From Butyrivibrio sp. (GTDB lineage Bacteria; Bacillota; Clostridia; Lachnospirales; Lachnospiraceae): a stretch of DNA of 64,000 bases. The DNA is taken from contig SVFV01000009.1 in assembly GCA_015056655.1 (NCBI GenBank), positions 1 through 64,000 on the forward strand, read 5' to 3'. Each line of letters opens with the position of its first letter. The first letter of the stretch is position 1. A program made the position numbers and the translations under genes. Under the pieces are notes generated by a model. The model saw only the letters and a program-made list of their open reading frames with translations, had not been told where the DNA came from and ran no database searches. Positions 27,355 to 36,512 of this stretch are shown one piece after another.

Positions 27355-28095
27355 ATGAATTCAAGGATCAGAAGACATTTGGCTGCTTTTTTAGCAATGC
27401 TTACACTCGTAATGATGATGGGGATAACGGTTTCTGCAGATAGCTCGGCACCGGATTACTTCGATTTTGGTGAGACAGTTATGAAGATAAATGCTGGTGA
27501 GAGTAAGACAATCACCTTCCGTACACCTTATAACTGGACCTATTTCATTTCGGGTGCTACAAGTAAGAAGACATATCTTTCTGGAAATTACCAGTCTGGA
27601 ACAAGTCAGATCACTTTCAATATTGGTGAGGATGAAACAGGAAAGAATGTATTCTTCCATTTCTATGTTGATGATGAAAGAGTTCATAGTAAGGACGTTC
27701 ATGACTGCGTAGAAATCTATGTTCAGCCGCCAAAGAATGCTACTCAGGTTGCTCCTGCTGCAACAGAAACTGCTCCGGCAGCACCGGCAGCTACAGAGGC
27801 TCCAAAGGATGTATATCAGTTTGCAGATGGCTGCAAAGGATATGCAGAGCTTATAAATGATGGAAAGATCGTAATGCTTTATAATGAGGACGGAACTGCA
27901 CTTGCATCCTTCTCAGTTTCAAATAACGGGCTTATGAAGCTTACAGCTAAGGGAGTTGTTACAAATGATGGTAACTACTTTGATATAGGTGCTCCTTCAA
28001 ATGGAAAGGTTAACATCTCTGAATCTGATAAGCAGGTAATGCTGGTACATGGATTTAAGGGAATCTACCTGAATGGAACAAAGGTAGACTGGTGA
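27355..28095 (+). CDS. Secreted protein of unknown function
   Basis: 246 residues with a signal peptide (basic RIRRH, hydrophobic core, cleavage after VSA near residue 29). The mature part has a beta-rich domain (residues about 33-130, YFDFGETVMKINAGESKTITF), an Ala/Pro/Thr linker (VAPAATETAPAAPAATEAP) and a second beta domain of about 90 residues (YAELINDGKIVMLYNEDGTALASF). The true start is ATG 27355 after CAGGAGGAAAG; the open frame extends upstream without a ribosome site. It stands alone between two terminators. No family is recognised. Confidence 0.7.
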   Translation: MNSRIRRHLAAFLAMLTLVMMMGITVSADSSAPDYFDFGETVMKINAGESKTITFRTPYNWTYFISGATSKKTYLSGNYQSGTSQITFNIGEDETGKNVFFHFYVDDERVHSKDVHDCVEIYVQPPKNATQVAPAATETAPAAPAATEAPKDVYQFADGCKGYAELINDGKIVMLYNEDGTALASFSVSNNGLMKLTAKGVVTNDGNYFDIGAPSNGKVNISESDKQVMLVHGFKGIYLNGTKVDW

Positions 28096-28154
28096 TTTTG
28101 CCCCCAGGGGACGGGGTAGAGGTTCATAACCACCAAAATAATAAAGAGGATTGC

Positions 28155-28194
28155 GAAGCACTGTCACCTGTGTGGTGACAGTGCTTCTTTGCTT
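28155..28194 (+). terminator. Strong intrinsic terminator
   Basis: A 14-bp perfect stem 28155-28168/28174-28187 (GAAGCACTGTCACC/GGTGACAGTGCTTC) is followed by TTTGCTTT. Confidence 0.9.
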
Positions 28195-28254
28195 TATAGG
28201 AGGAGATTACTTGCATATTACTTTTTTATTTATCTCAAGAATTTTAGATTTCTG

Positions 28255-28301
28255 TTGAAAAGTTTAGCGTCGCATAATATACTTTAGTAAATAGTAAAGT
28301 A
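28255..28301 (+). promoter_or_regulatory. Promoter of the GH43 genes with an overlapping inverted repeat
   Basis: TTGAAA (28255-28260), a 17-base spacer and TATACT (28278-28283) form a plausible sigma-A promoter. TACTTTA (28280-28286) and TAAAGTA (28295-28301) form a 7-bp inverted repeat with an 8-base spacer. It starts inside the -10 box and covers the expected start of transcription, as a repressor site would. Confidence 0.5.
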
Positions 28302-28375
28302 ATTCATATTTATTCAAAACAGTAACAAATAAAAATGGAAAATGTGATTTATATGATTGAGGGGGGAAGAAATCT

Positions 28376-29359
28376 ATGGATGGAATGAATGGGGAAGAAA
28401 TTATGGAAGCTGATAAGAAACTTGAATTTAATAAGCCTTGGATACTTCAGAGAGCTGATCCCTATGTGCTGAGAGCAGAGGACGGCAGCTATTATTTCAC
28501 TGCGTCAGTTCCTGAGTACGACAAGATTGTTCTTAGAAAATCAGACACCCTTGCAGGTCTTGCAGATGCTGAAGAAATCGCGATCTGGACTAAGCATGAT
28601 AAGGGGATAATGAGTAAGCACATCTGGGCGCCTGAACTGCATTTTTGCATGGGCAAGTGGTATGTGTATTTTGCAGGCGGAGATGTGGATGATATCTGGG
28701 CAATTCGCCCTTATGTGCTTGAATGTCAGGGACCTGATCCTATGACAGATCCCTGGATTGAGAAGGGTAAGATGAAATGCGCAGATGATGATGAATTTTC
28801 ATTCAGAGCCTTTTCCCTTGATGGAACAATCTTTGAAAACAAGGGCGATTGGTACTATATCTGGGCTGAGAAGGTCGGCGTAGGCAGGCAGATTTCAAAT
28901 CTTTATATAGGAAAAATGAAAACTCCTTACGAATTGGAAACAGTTCAGGTGATGCTGACAACTCCGGATTATGACTGGGAGAGAGTGGGATTCTGGGTTA
29001 ACGAAGGACCTTCTGTATTAAAGCGAAATGGTAAGCTTTTCCTTACATATTCAGCTAGTGAGACAGGAGCCTGCTACTGCATGGGAATGCTTACAGCTGA
29101 TGAGAACGCTGATCTTCTTGATCCTCTTTCCTGGAAAAAGGAGAGATATCCGGTACTTAAAAGCAGCGAAGAGCTTGGAATATATGGCCCCGGTCACAAC
29201 TCCTTTACTGTGGATGAGAAAGGAAATGACATACTGGTTTTCCATGCGAGAACAGAAAAGGAAATAGTTGGAGATCCGCTGTACAACCCGAATCGCCACG
29301 CTATGCTTTCAAAAATTGAATATGATGAGAAGGGTTACCCGGTATTTAAACTGGGATGA
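28376..29359 (+). CDS. Glycoside hydrolase family 43 enzyme, intracellular
   Basis: A five-bladed beta-propeller hydrolase without signal peptide, so it should act on imported oligosaccharides. The catalytic base is in RADPYVLRAEDGSYYF, near residue 27. HIWAPELHFCMGKWYVYF is the conserved propeller motif, the transition-state Asp lies in the FSLDGTIF stretch, and the general acid Glu is in WVNEGPSVLKRNGKLFL. At 327 residues it is a bare catalytic domain. GH43 enzymes of this sort release arabinose or xylose. It is next to a second GH43, an ABC importer and GH51, so arabino-oligosaccharides are the likely substrate. Confidence 0.88.
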   Translation: MDGMNGEEIMEADKKLEFNKPWILQRADPYVLRAEDGSYYFTASVPEYDKIVLRKSDTLAGLADAEEIAIWTKHDKGIMSKHIWAPELHFCMGKWYVYFAGGDVDDIWAIRPYVLECQGPDPMTDPWIEKGKMKCADDDEFSFRAFSLDGTIFENKGDWYYIWAEKVGVGRQISNLYIGKMKTPYELETVQVMLTTPDYDWERVGFWVNEGPSVLKRNGKLFLTYSASETGACYCMGMLTADENADLLDPLSWKKERYPVLKSSEELGIYGPGHNSFTVDEKGNDILVFHARTEKEIVGDPLYNPNRHAMLSKIEYDEKGYPVFKLG

Positions 29360-29410
29360 AGTGGCTGCGTTAAGAAGGTAACAGCTATTTTAATATGGGA
29401 AGGATATGGC

Positions 29411-31027
29411 ATGAAAAGAAAACTTGTTTTATCTGTGCTTCTTGCATCGATGCTTGTAGGGTGTGCCGGTTCTGGGAATGGTGCTAAGACAGAAAACGTA
29501 GATGCTGAAGCTGGAAAAGAGACAACTGAAGGAGCTGCAGAAACCGGTGACAATAGTGGCTCTGCAGATAATAGTCAAAATGGGGAAGAAACAGCTATGA
29601 CAATAGACTCGGCTGAAATTAAAAAAGGCGTTTATAAGAATGCGATAAGCTGTCATGATCCGCAGATAGTTCTCGGAAATGACGGTACTTACTACATGAC
29701 AGGAAGCCATCAGATTCTTGCAAAATCAGATGACCTGACAAATTGGAGCTATATCGGCAATGGAAACAATGTGTTCTCCAATCTGTTTTCAGGTGATCTC
29801 GATGCCTTCAAATATGTAGGCAAAAACGAAGAGGGCGGTTATTCTGTCTGGGCTGCAAACACCTATTACAACGAAACGATGCAGAAGTATGTGATGTATT
29901 TCTGCACAACTTCAACCTATATAAAGTCAAATCTCTGTATGGCGGTTTCTGATGAACCCGGTGGAAAGTACGAGTACACCGACACAATCCTGTATTCGGG
30001 ATTTACGGGATCAACCGCTGAGGAGACGGACATATTTGATGTACTTGGCGCAGATGCAGATATTTCTGAGTATCTAAAGCTTGGTGGTTATGACAATAAC
30101 AAGTGGCCAAACTGCATAGATCCAGCTATTTTTACTGATACTGATGACCGTATGTGGATGGTTTATGGATCCTGGTCGGGCGGAATTTTCCTGCTGGAGC
30201 TTGATCCTGCCACCGGAAAGCCTATACATGAGGCAAAAGAGGGCGATCCTCAGGCAGAAAGCTTTGATCCGTATTTTGGATACAGACTTGTGGGAGGTGG
30301 GCATCACGCGATTGAGGGTCCTTACCTGACATACAGTCCTGAAAGTGGCTACTATCATCTCTTTGTATCCTATGGCGGACTTACAAGTGATGGTGGTTAT
30401 CAGATTAGACAGTTTAGAAGTGAGAATCCCATGGGACCTTACGTTGATGCAGCAGGTAATACTCTTGGTGATGAAGAAGATTACATGAACTATGGTCTTA
30501 AGATGATGGGTAATTACACTCTACCCAGTCTCTCTGTGACATATATGGCACCTGGTGGACAGTCTATATTCCAGGATCAGGAGGGCAATTACTACATAAC
30601 CTATCATCAGAGATTTGATGATGGCACAGAATACCATGAGCCCAGAGTACACAGGCTTTTCCTTACAGAGGATGGCTGGTTCACAGCTTCTCCGTTTGAA
30701 TTTACTGATGATGAGCTCTCGGGCGATAAGCTGACAGATGTCGCAGATCTCAATGGAACAATTTATATTCTGGATCATGGAATTTCTGTAAGTAATCTGG
30801 TAAATAAACCTGTGGAATGCACTGTGAAGGACGGCGTTATTACCGGTGAAGAAATCGAGGGTACGGTGGAGCTTACCGGAGATTCCACAGCTAAGCTCAC
30901 AATAAATGGGGAAGAGTTTAGCGGAGTAATAATTGATATGGCTGATGAAGCCGGTAATAAAACCAGAAGCATATCTGCTGTAGGTGCAAACAACCATACA
31001 ATATGGGCTGTTTCATATATTAAATAA
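29411..31027 (+). CDS. Lipoprotein GH43 arabinanase-like enzyme
   Basis: The lipobox LVGC (Cys18) anchors it outside the cell. A Ser/Glu/Thr-rich spacer (about 20-65) leads to a GH43 propeller at about 75-430. Its key parts are CHDPQIVLGNDGTYYMTGSH (catalytic base), WPNCIDPAIFTDTDDRMWMVYGSWSGGIFLLELD, and HAIEGPYLTYSPESGYYHLFVSYGG with the acid Glu. This pattern is typical of endo-1,5-alpha-L-arabinanases. A C-terminal beta domain (about 440-538) is like that of family members with an extra lipocalin-like module. It would cut arabinan at the surface to feed the downstream importer. Confidence 0.85.
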   Translation: MKRKLVLSVLLASMLVGCAGSGNGAKTENVDAEAGKETTEGAAETGDNSGSADNSQNGEETAMTIDSAEIKKGVYKNAISCHDPQIVLGNDGTYYMTGSHQILAKSDDLTNWSYIGNGNNVFSNLFSGDLDAFKYVGKNEEGGYSVWAANTYYNETMQKYVMYFCTTSTYIKSNLCMAVSDEPGGKYEYTDTILYSGFTGSTAEETDIFDVLGADADISEYLKLGGYDNNKWPNCIDPAIFTDTDDRMWMVYGSWSGGIFLLELDPATGKPIHEAKEGDPQAESFDPYFGYRLVGGGHHAIEGPYLTYSPESGYYHLFVSYGGLTSDGGYQIRQFRSENPMGPYVDAAGNTLGDEEDYMNYGLKMMGNYTLPSLSVTYMAPGGQSIFQDQEGNYYITYHQRFDDGTEYHEPRVHRLFLTEDGWFTASPFEFTDDELSGDKLTDVADLNGTIYILDHGISVSNLVNKPVECTVKDGVITGEEIEGTVELTGDSTAKLTINGEEFSGVIIDMADEAGNKTRSISAVGANNHTIWAVSYIK

Positions 31028-31110
31028 CCTATGAAAAGTGGCTTTTTACATTAATGGCAATAATCGCAAAATAGCAAGCAACATTTAATTAAAAAAGTCA
31101 ATAGAGTGTT

Positions 31111-31212
31111 CAAAAATTGTTTTAGTTTAAATGTACAAAAATTAGTTTAGTATTTTATTACTTTCGGCAAAAATTTAAATTAGTTAACAAAAATCTAAAA
31201 TAATCATTGACG
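31111..31212 (+). promoter_or_regulatory. Reiterated CAAAAAT motifs upstream of the importer promoter
   Basis: CAAAAAT occurs at 31111, 31136, 31168 and 31188, each followed by a similar T/A-rich stretch. The first two share CAAAAATNNNTTTAGT-like sequence. The last copy leads into the -35 box. They could be binding sites for an activator of the sugar importer. AT-richness makes chance similarity possible. Confidence 0.35.
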
Positions 31213-31236
31213 TTCTAAAATAGCATAGGATAAAAT
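31207..31236 (+). promoter_or_regulatory. Promoter of the first sugar ABC importer
   Basis: TTGACG at 31207-31212 and TAAAAT at 31231-31236 with an 18-base spacer. The 23 bases 31189-31211 match 36873-36895, upstream of the GH51 gene, at 21 positions. Confidence 0.6.
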
Positions 31237-31282
31237 TACTATATCAAATCACTTTTGATTCAAATTTTTAGGAGGAATTGCT

Positions 31283-32809
31283 ATGAAAAAGAAATTTTTA
31301 GGGATTGCAATGGCTTCAATTCTGGGTCTGTCAACTGTTGCTGGTTGTGCTACCACAACTGTAGAGGAAGCTGGCGAGACAGAGGCTGATACACAGGCAG
31401 CTACAGAAGAGAATGCTGACACTGCAGAAGCTACATCTGACAACGCTGATGCAGCAGAGGCTACAGAAGAGGCAGCTGACGAGAGCAGCTCTTTATCAAT
31501 GACAGGTAATGGTGACAAGACACTTCACGTTTTCCTTTACATGCAGGAGCATGAGAAGAACATCTATGAAGGTCTTGTAAAGCAGTTCGTTGAGGAGCAC
31601 AAGGACGAGATCAAGGAAGTTGTATTTGAGGTTACAACTCAGGATGAGTACAACCAGAAGATGATCGCTAACATGACTGCAAACGATATGCCCGACGTAT
31701 TCTATGTTGGACCTGCAGCGGTTCGTTCTTATGTAGATAATGGTTATATCCTTCCTCTTGATGATTACGTAGATGCTGAGACAATCGGCAGCGTATGGGG
31801 AACAACACAGACAATTTACCGTTATGATGGTTCTAAGATCGGTGAAGGTTCACTTTATGCACTTCCTAAGGATCTTTCATGCTTTGCATTTGCATATAAC
31901 AAGGATCTTTTTGATGCAGCTGGACTTGATTATCCTGATCCTAACAAGCCTTATACATATGATGAGTTCACAAAGGTTTGCGAAGCTCTTACAATCGATA
32001 AGGATGGCGACGGCGAAGTTGATCAGTGGGGTGTTGCAAACGCAGATCAGTGGGGCATGACACCTTTCCTTTATTCAAACGGTGTTAAGTTCCTTAACGA
32101 CGACATGACAAAGGTTAACGTAGCAAACAACGAGCAGCTTAAAGAAGCTCTTACATTCTACACAGACCTTACAAAGAATGGTCTTACACCTTCAGTTGAG
32201 CAGGATACAGCTCTTGGCGGATACCAGAGATGGCTTGATGGCCAGGTTGCTTTCTATGCATGTGGTACATGGGATGTTGCAGCATTCATGGATAAGGCTA
32301 CATTCCCCTACAACTGGGATCTTTGCGGATGGCCTGTAGGACCTTCTGGTGATGGAAGATCACACACATGGATGGGTTCAGTTGGTTACTGCGTATCTGC
32401 TACAACAGAGAATCCTGATCTTTCTGCTCAGCTTATCGCTAAGCTTTCAACAGACGTTGATGGTCAGAAGGCAGTTTCAGGTATCACAACAGGCGCTTCT
32501 ATCCAGCTTCCTAACATCACAGAGCTTGCATACGGCGAGTTCAAGGATGCTGTAAACGACGGAACAGTTCCTTATGCTTCAAACGTTGATGTAATCTTTG
32601 GTTACTTCGATGGTAACGATAACTATGATGCAGCTCTTCAGGAGTTTGACTACACATACAATGCAGAGTGGTGGACACCTTTCTGGTCTGGTGTATTCAA
32701 CATCAAGAACGGCGATATCACAGTAGAGGACTTCTTACAGCAGGTTGAGCCTGAGATGCAGGAAGCACTTGATGAAGCAATCGAGCTTCAGAATTCTGCT
32801 ACTAAGTAA
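31283..32809 (+). CDS. Sugar-binding lipoprotein of an ABC importer
   Basis: Extracellular solute-binding protein family 1. The signal peptide has the lipobox VAGC (Cys22), then an Ala/Glu/Thr-rich linker (25-70), then the two-lobed binding fold (LHVFLYMQEHEKNIYEGLVKQF; NDMPDVFYVGPAAVRSYV; YALPKDLSCFAFAYNKDLFDAAGLDYPD). At 508 residues it is on the long side. AGGAGGA precedes the ATG. Followed by two permeases and preceded by arabinan enzymes, it probably captures arabino-oligosaccharides; the ligand is inferred from context. Confidence 0.9.
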   Translation: MKKKFLGIAMASILGLSTVAGCATTTVEEAGETEADTQAATEENADTAEATSDNADAAEATEEAADESSSLSMTGNGDKTLHVFLYMQEHEKNIYEGLVKQFVEEHKDEIKEVVFEVTTQDEYNQKMIANMTANDMPDVFYVGPAAVRSYVDNGYILPLDDYVDAETIGSVWGTTQTIYRYDGSKIGEGSLYALPKDLSCFAFAYNKDLFDAAGLDYPDPNKPYTYDEFTKVCEALTIDKDGDGEVDQWGVANADQWGMTPFLYSNGVKFLNDDMTKVNVANNEQLKEALTFYTDLTKNGLTPSVEQDTALGGYQRWLDGQVAFYACGTWDVAAFMDKATFPYNWDLCGWPVGPSGDGRSHTWMGSVGYCVSATTENPDLSAQLIAKLSTDVDGQKAVSGITTGASIQLPNITELAYGEFKDAVNDGTVPYASNVDVIFGYFDGNDNYDAALQEFDYTYNAEWWTPFWSGVFNIKNGDITVEDFLQQVEPEMQEALDEAIELQNSATK

Positions 32810-32834
32810 AAGTAATCACTTAGCGGCTGAGAGA

Positions 32835-33040
32835 ACTTAGTGAGGTTTTTTCGAACTTAGTTCGAACGTGTTACATCGAACGGAGTGAGATGTAACTTCC
32901 GATTGATATTTAGCTAAAATTTTTCGGGCCCCTTCGCCTGCGGAGGGGCTCAATCTTGAGTAGAGCACTTAGTGAGGTTTTTTCGAGCTTAGTGCGAACC
33001 ATACAAGGCGACTTGGCGAGGTATTTTCGAGCCTAGTCGA
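32835..33040 (+). repeat. Three copies of an ACTTAGTGAGGTTTTTTCGA-type repeat between binding protein and permease
   Basis: Copies are at 32835-32865, 32967-32997 and 33011-33040. Each has ACTTRGYGAGGTWTTTTCGA followed by RCYTAGT. The first carries an internal CGAAC/GTTCG hairpin. Two further copies occur in the opposite direction at 39590-39616 and 39670-39694, next to the other sugar transporter, in the same sense relative to transcription there. Between the first two copies lies the hairpin at 32930-32951. Confidence 0.75.
32930..32951 (+). other. Intercistronic hairpin between binding protein and permease
   Basis: GCCCCTTCG and CGGAGGGGC around 32928-32949 form a GC-rich stem of about 9 bp with a CCTG loop. 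No T tract follows, so it more likely stabilises or processes the mRNA than stops transcription. That would favour the upstream binding-protein gene. Confidence 0.5.
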
Positions 33041-33064
33041 GCGTGTAATAAGGGAGCTAATACT

Positions 33065-33982
33065 ATGGCATCAAAAAAACAAAAGATTCATATGTCTGCG
33101 ATGGCAAAGAGAGAAGAGAGATGGGCATGGCTGTTCATAGCTGCACCCTTTATAGGATTTATGCTTTTCATGGCTTATCCTATCGTATTTGCTCTAATTG
33201 CCAGCACAAGCAAATGGACTGGAATTAACTCTTTGTGGGGAAATATTGTAGGATTCCGCAACTACGCCAAGATTCTGGCAGATGCGAAATTCTGGAAGGC
33301 TATGTCAACAACCATCATCTACATGATAGGCATTCCGATTGGTATGATTCTTGGAATTCTTATAGCTATGGGACTTAATCGCAAGATTCCCGGAAAAAGA
33401 GTTCTGACTACCATGTATTATGTCCCTGTTGTTTCTTCACTTGTTGCAGTTTCAATCCTGTGGGCATGGGTATTCAACTACGATTATGGTCTTCTTAATG
33501 GAATCTACAAGGCACTTACAGGAATGCATGGTCCTAACTGGCTCGGTGATGAGGTGATGGTAAAAATCTCACTTATCATCTTCATGGTATGGAAAGGACT
33601 TGGAGGAACTGTAATCCTCTATCTTGCTGGACTTCAGAATATTCCTAGAGACTACTACGAAGCTGCGATGATCGATGGAGCAAACAGCTGGCAGAAGTTC
33701 AGAAACATTACACTGCCTCTTCTTTCACCTGTTACCTTCTATGTGCTTATCACATCACTTATTGGTGGTTTCCAGGTATTTGTAGAAGTTCAGGTTATGA
33801 CACCTTCCGGTGGACCGAACTACAGCTCAGCAACAGTTGTGTTCTATCTGTTTGAGAAGGCATTTACTAACGGACAGCTTGGCTATGGTAGCGCAGTAGC
33901 GGTTATCCTTGCCATTATCATATTCATTATCACTGCCATCAACTTCTGGGGACAGGATAAATGGGTAAAGACTATAGATTAA
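33065..33982 (+). CDS. Sugar ABC importer permease, MalF type
   Basis: 305 residues with six predicted membrane segments. The EAA loop that docks on the ATPase is YYEAAMIDGANSWQKFRNITLPLL. The opening RWAWLFIAAPFIGFMLFMAYPIVFALI is typical of CUT1-family permeases. AAGGGAG precedes the ATG. No ATPase gene is present in the cluster, so a shared MsmX-type ATPase elsewhere is expected, as in other Firmicutes CUT1 systems. Confidence 0.92.
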   Translation: MASKKQKIHMSAMAKREERWAWLFIAAPFIGFMLFMAYPIVFALIASTSKWTGINSLWGNIVGFRNYAKILADAKFWKAMSTTIIYMIGIPIGMILGILIAMGLNRKIPGKRVLTTMYYVPVVSSLVAVSILWAWVFNYDYGLLNGIYKALTGMHGPNWLGDEVMVKISLIIFMVWKGLGGTVILYLAGLQNIPRDYYEAAMIDGANSWQKFRNITLPLLSPVTFYVLITSLIGGFQVFVEVQVMTPSGGPNYSSATVVFYLFEKAFTNGQLGYGSAVAVILAIIIFIITAINFWGQDKWVKTID

Positions 33983-33995
33983 GGAGGTGTGATAG

Positions 33996-34883
33996 ATGGA
34001 ATTAGCATTAAAAAGAAGCAGCGCAAAAGACTATCAGTCTGATCGTGTCACAACTTCCAAGGAAAAGGTAGTAAATATCATAGTCTTTATCGTTCTTTTC
34101 CTGTTTGCGATCACAATGGTATTTCCGCTGATCTACATGGTGGCAACATCATTCATGACAAAGAACCAGATTTTATCAGGAAAGCTTACGCTTTTCCCTA
34201 ATCCTATTCTGCTAGGAAAATATTCACAGGTCCTTGCAAAGGGACAGTTTATAAGTGGTGTTATCAACACTGTAACTGTTGAGATTCCTGTACTTTTAAT
34301 CGGTGGCTTTACTTCATCACTGGCAGCCTTTGCTTTTGCCAAGATGAACTTCAGAGGAAAGAATATATTGTTCCTTGCATTGCTTGCGACAATCATGATT
34401 CCCTTCGCAGTTGTAATGATTCCGCAGTATGTTTTGTTTACAAAGCTTGGATGGACTAACTCCCTTGCACCGCTTATTATTCCTGGATGCTTTGGTAACG
34501 TTGGAATGATTTTCTTCCTTAGACAGAATCTTTACAGCATTCCTTCAGACCTGATGGATGCCGCAAAGATTGATGGATGTAACTACTTTAAGATTTACTA
34601 CAAGATTTTCCTTCCTCTTATGAAAGGTGCTCTGGGCACACAGCTCATGCTCTGGTTCATGGGAATCTGGAATGATTATCTTGCTCCCACAATCTTCCTT
34701 AGAAGTGAGAAGCTGTGGACCTTGCAGGTAGTTATCAGATCCTTCAACCACTACTACGCAATTCAGAGTGATTATGCTCTTATTATGGCAGCTTCAGTTA
34801 TAGCTATGCTGCCTACACTGGTACTGTTCTTCCTGTTCCAGAGAGTTATCATCGAATCTATCGCTATTAGTGGAATTAAGTAA
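33996..34883 (+). CDS. Sugar ABC importer permease, MalG type
   Basis: 295 residues and six membrane segments. The EAA-type loop is SDLMDAAKIDGCNYFKIYYKIFLPLM. It is the partner of the preceding permease, starts 13 bases after it with AAGGAGGTG, and ends in a strong terminator. Family CUT1. Confidence 0.92.
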   Translation: MELALKRSSAKDYQSDRVTTSKEKVVNIIVFIVLFLFAITMVFPLIYMVATSFMTKNQILSGKLTLFPNPILLGKYSQVLAKGQFISGVINTVTVEIPVLLIGGFTSSLAAFAFAKMNFRGKNILFLALLATIMIPFAVVMIPQYVLFTKLGWTNSLAPLIIPGCFGNVGMIFFLRQNLYSIPSDLMDAAKIDGCNYFKIYYKIFLPLMKGALGTQLMLWFMGIWNDYLAPTIFLRSEKLWTLQVVIRSFNHYYAIQSDYALIMAASVIAMLPTLVLFFLFQRVIIESIAISGIK

Positions 34884-34895
34884 GATTATTTATGC

Positions 34896-34940
34896 TTCGG
34901 AAATGCTTGCCTGTTTGGCATTGCATTTCCGAATTTTTTT
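34896..34940 (+). terminator. Terminator of the first importer operon
   Basis: An 11-bp perfect stem, TTCGGAAATGC (34896-34906) with GCATTTCCGAA (34923-34933), plus an inner TTGCC/GGCA pairing, is followed by seven T's. Confidence 0.93.
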
Positions 34941-35495
34941 ACTATCTTTTTGGCTATAATTCACCGGGGCATTTGGCTATAATTTGCTGGATTATTTTGT
35001 GTTTTTGGGGAATCTAATGGTCATTTTTGTGATTTGTAGGATGAAAAAAGTTCTTTACATTTCTTTTACTATACTATATAGTTGCTTTTGTATTTTTATA
35101 AGCTTCATAAATGTATTTTTCTTTTTGGCTGCATAAGTCTAGTGTGGCTGAGAAATCCCAACATTTTTATTTGCTTTATTTGAAATGGCATTGCTTTTTG
35201 AAATTTGAGTACGGTGCTAGTGCGTTGTATTGGTTGGAAGCACCGTAGAGTATTACTCGATGGCTTTAAATTTACGGGGCTAATGATAGAAAAGTGGTTA
35301 TGATACCGTATAAAACGAGATTTTAGCTAACACTTTTACGGTATCATTTAATGCATTTAGAAAAATGACCTGTAATTAGCTCTAGTATATGGTAAATGCC
35401 TACGGGGCAAAAAGAAAAAAGGGGCAATTGGTACGGTAAGTTGTAGCAATAAATACGAAGGAAGCTATGTGTTAATGCTACATGAAAGGATAAGT
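34941..35495. other. 550-base AT-rich stretch with repeats, no credible gene
   Basis: It holds a 13-base direct repeat TTTGGCTATAATT (34949-34961 and 34972-34984), and an inverted pair TACGGTGCT/AGCACCGTA near 35212-35249. A second inverted pair GATACCGT/ACGGTATC lies near 35300-35346. TACGGGGC is at 35273-35280 and 35401-35408. It precedes an AT-rich PD-(D/E)XK-like gene and looks like a foreign or decayed segment. A short hydrophobic frame at 35041-35136 lacks a ribosome site. Confidence 0.5.
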
Positions 35496-36422
35496 ATGAG
35501 AAATTATAAAGAAGAACTGAAAGCTCATAAGGATGAGATAGATCAGTTGATATTAAAAACCGAAAAAACTTTGAAAAAATATAAGGGACTACCAAATAAA
35601 AGGATTATAATTAGCCAAAGTAATGGCTGTGACCAATACTATTTAGTTGATAAGAACACTCAGAAACGTAACTACGTAAAGAAGAGCGAAAAAGATATTT
35701 TGACAAAAATAGCGCAGAGGGATTATGAACTTGCTATAAACAAGGAACTAAAAAAGATAAGCAAAAGCCTTGGCAAATTTTTGGATACATATGATGTGGA
35801 AAGAATAGAGAATATATATGGGAAAATGGCCAGAGCAAGGAAATTGATTGTAGAACCATGTATTGAAACTGCGGAATACTATATTGAAAAGTGGAAGGCG
35901 GAAACATATGATTCAATGCCATTTAACGATGAAACAGAGTATTTTTCGAATAATGGTATCAGAGTAAGGTCAAAATCAGAGCTGATAATTGCAAATAGCC
36001 TGGAACAAAAGGGCATACCATATAAATATGAAAGGCCGCTATTTTTGGATGATTTAGGAATGGTTCGACCGGATTTTACTTGCCTAAATGTAAAGACTAG
36101 AAAAGAATATATATGGGAACACTTTGGAATGATGGATAATATTGCATATGCAAATAAAAATATCGGAAAAATAAATGCATATGAGAGAAATGGATTTTTT
36201 CCTGGTAAAAACATGATTGTAACTTTTGAATCTTCTCAGAATAACATTAGCTCTAATATAATAAAAGCAATGTTGGAACAATATCTATTATGATAATTCT
36301 ATAAGTATGAATCGGAGTTTACGAGACAGATTAAGAAAACTCAAGATTAGCCCCGTAGAATAAGGAGTGATGAAGCTAAATTTTACGGGGCATGGTGATA
36401 GATAGGGACATTAAACCCCGTA
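35273..36422. repeat. Reiterated TACGGGG motif around one gene
   Basis: TACGGGG appears at 35273, 35401 and 36384 on the plus strand, and inverted as CCCCGTA at 36351-36357 and 36416-36422. The contexts at 35264-35294 and 36375-36406 also resemble each other (GCTxxAAATTTACGGGGC...TGATAGA). The 36350-36357/36384-36391 pair can form a hairpin. The motifs flank the gene at 35496 on both sides. Confidence 0.5.
35496..36293 (+). CDS. PD-(D/E)XK-nuclease-like protein of unknown function
   Basis: 265 residues. The N-terminal half is a Lys-rich coiled coil (EELKAHKDEIDQLILKTEKTLKKY) followed by a helical region. The C-terminal part RSKSELIIANSLEQKGIPYKYERPLFLDDLGMVRPDFTCL...EYIWEHFGMMDN has the E, then PDF, then E-H-F layout of restriction-like endonucleases related to Vsr or helicase-associated nucleases. 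ATG 35496 was chosen for AAAGGA six bases upstream; GTG 35469 and ATG 35475 are alternatives. The gene is much richer in A than its neighbours and is flanked by reiterated TACGGGG motifs, suggesting acquisition. It could be a defence or mobile-element gene. Confidence 0.6.
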   Translation: MRNYKEELKAHKDEIDQLILKTEKTLKKYKGLPNKRIIISQSNGCDQYYLVDKNTQKRNYVKKSEKDILTKIAQRDYELAINKELKKISKSLGKFLDTYDVERIENIYGKMARARKLIVEPCIETAEYYIEKWKAETYDSMPFNDETEYFSNNGIRVRSKSELIIANSLEQKGIPYKYERPLFLDDLGMVRPDFTCLNVKTRKEYIWEHFGMMDNIAYANKNIGKINAYERNGFFPGKNMIVTFESSQNNISSNIIKAMLEQYLL

Positions 36423-36512
36423 TTGTGGGTTAAAAAGATGGACAATTATACGTGTCAAAATGCACTAATTGTTTAGATGGTAATAAAAGACTATATATAG
36501 AAAAGAGGAAAA

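Noticed and set aside
32835..33040. CRISPR array
   Set aside because: Only three imperfect repeats with unequal spacing and no cas genes.
35041..35136. Possible 31-residue hydrophobic peptide (MKKVLYISFTIL...)
   Set aside because: No ribosome site at a usable distance, very AT-rich sequence, and such frames arise by chance.
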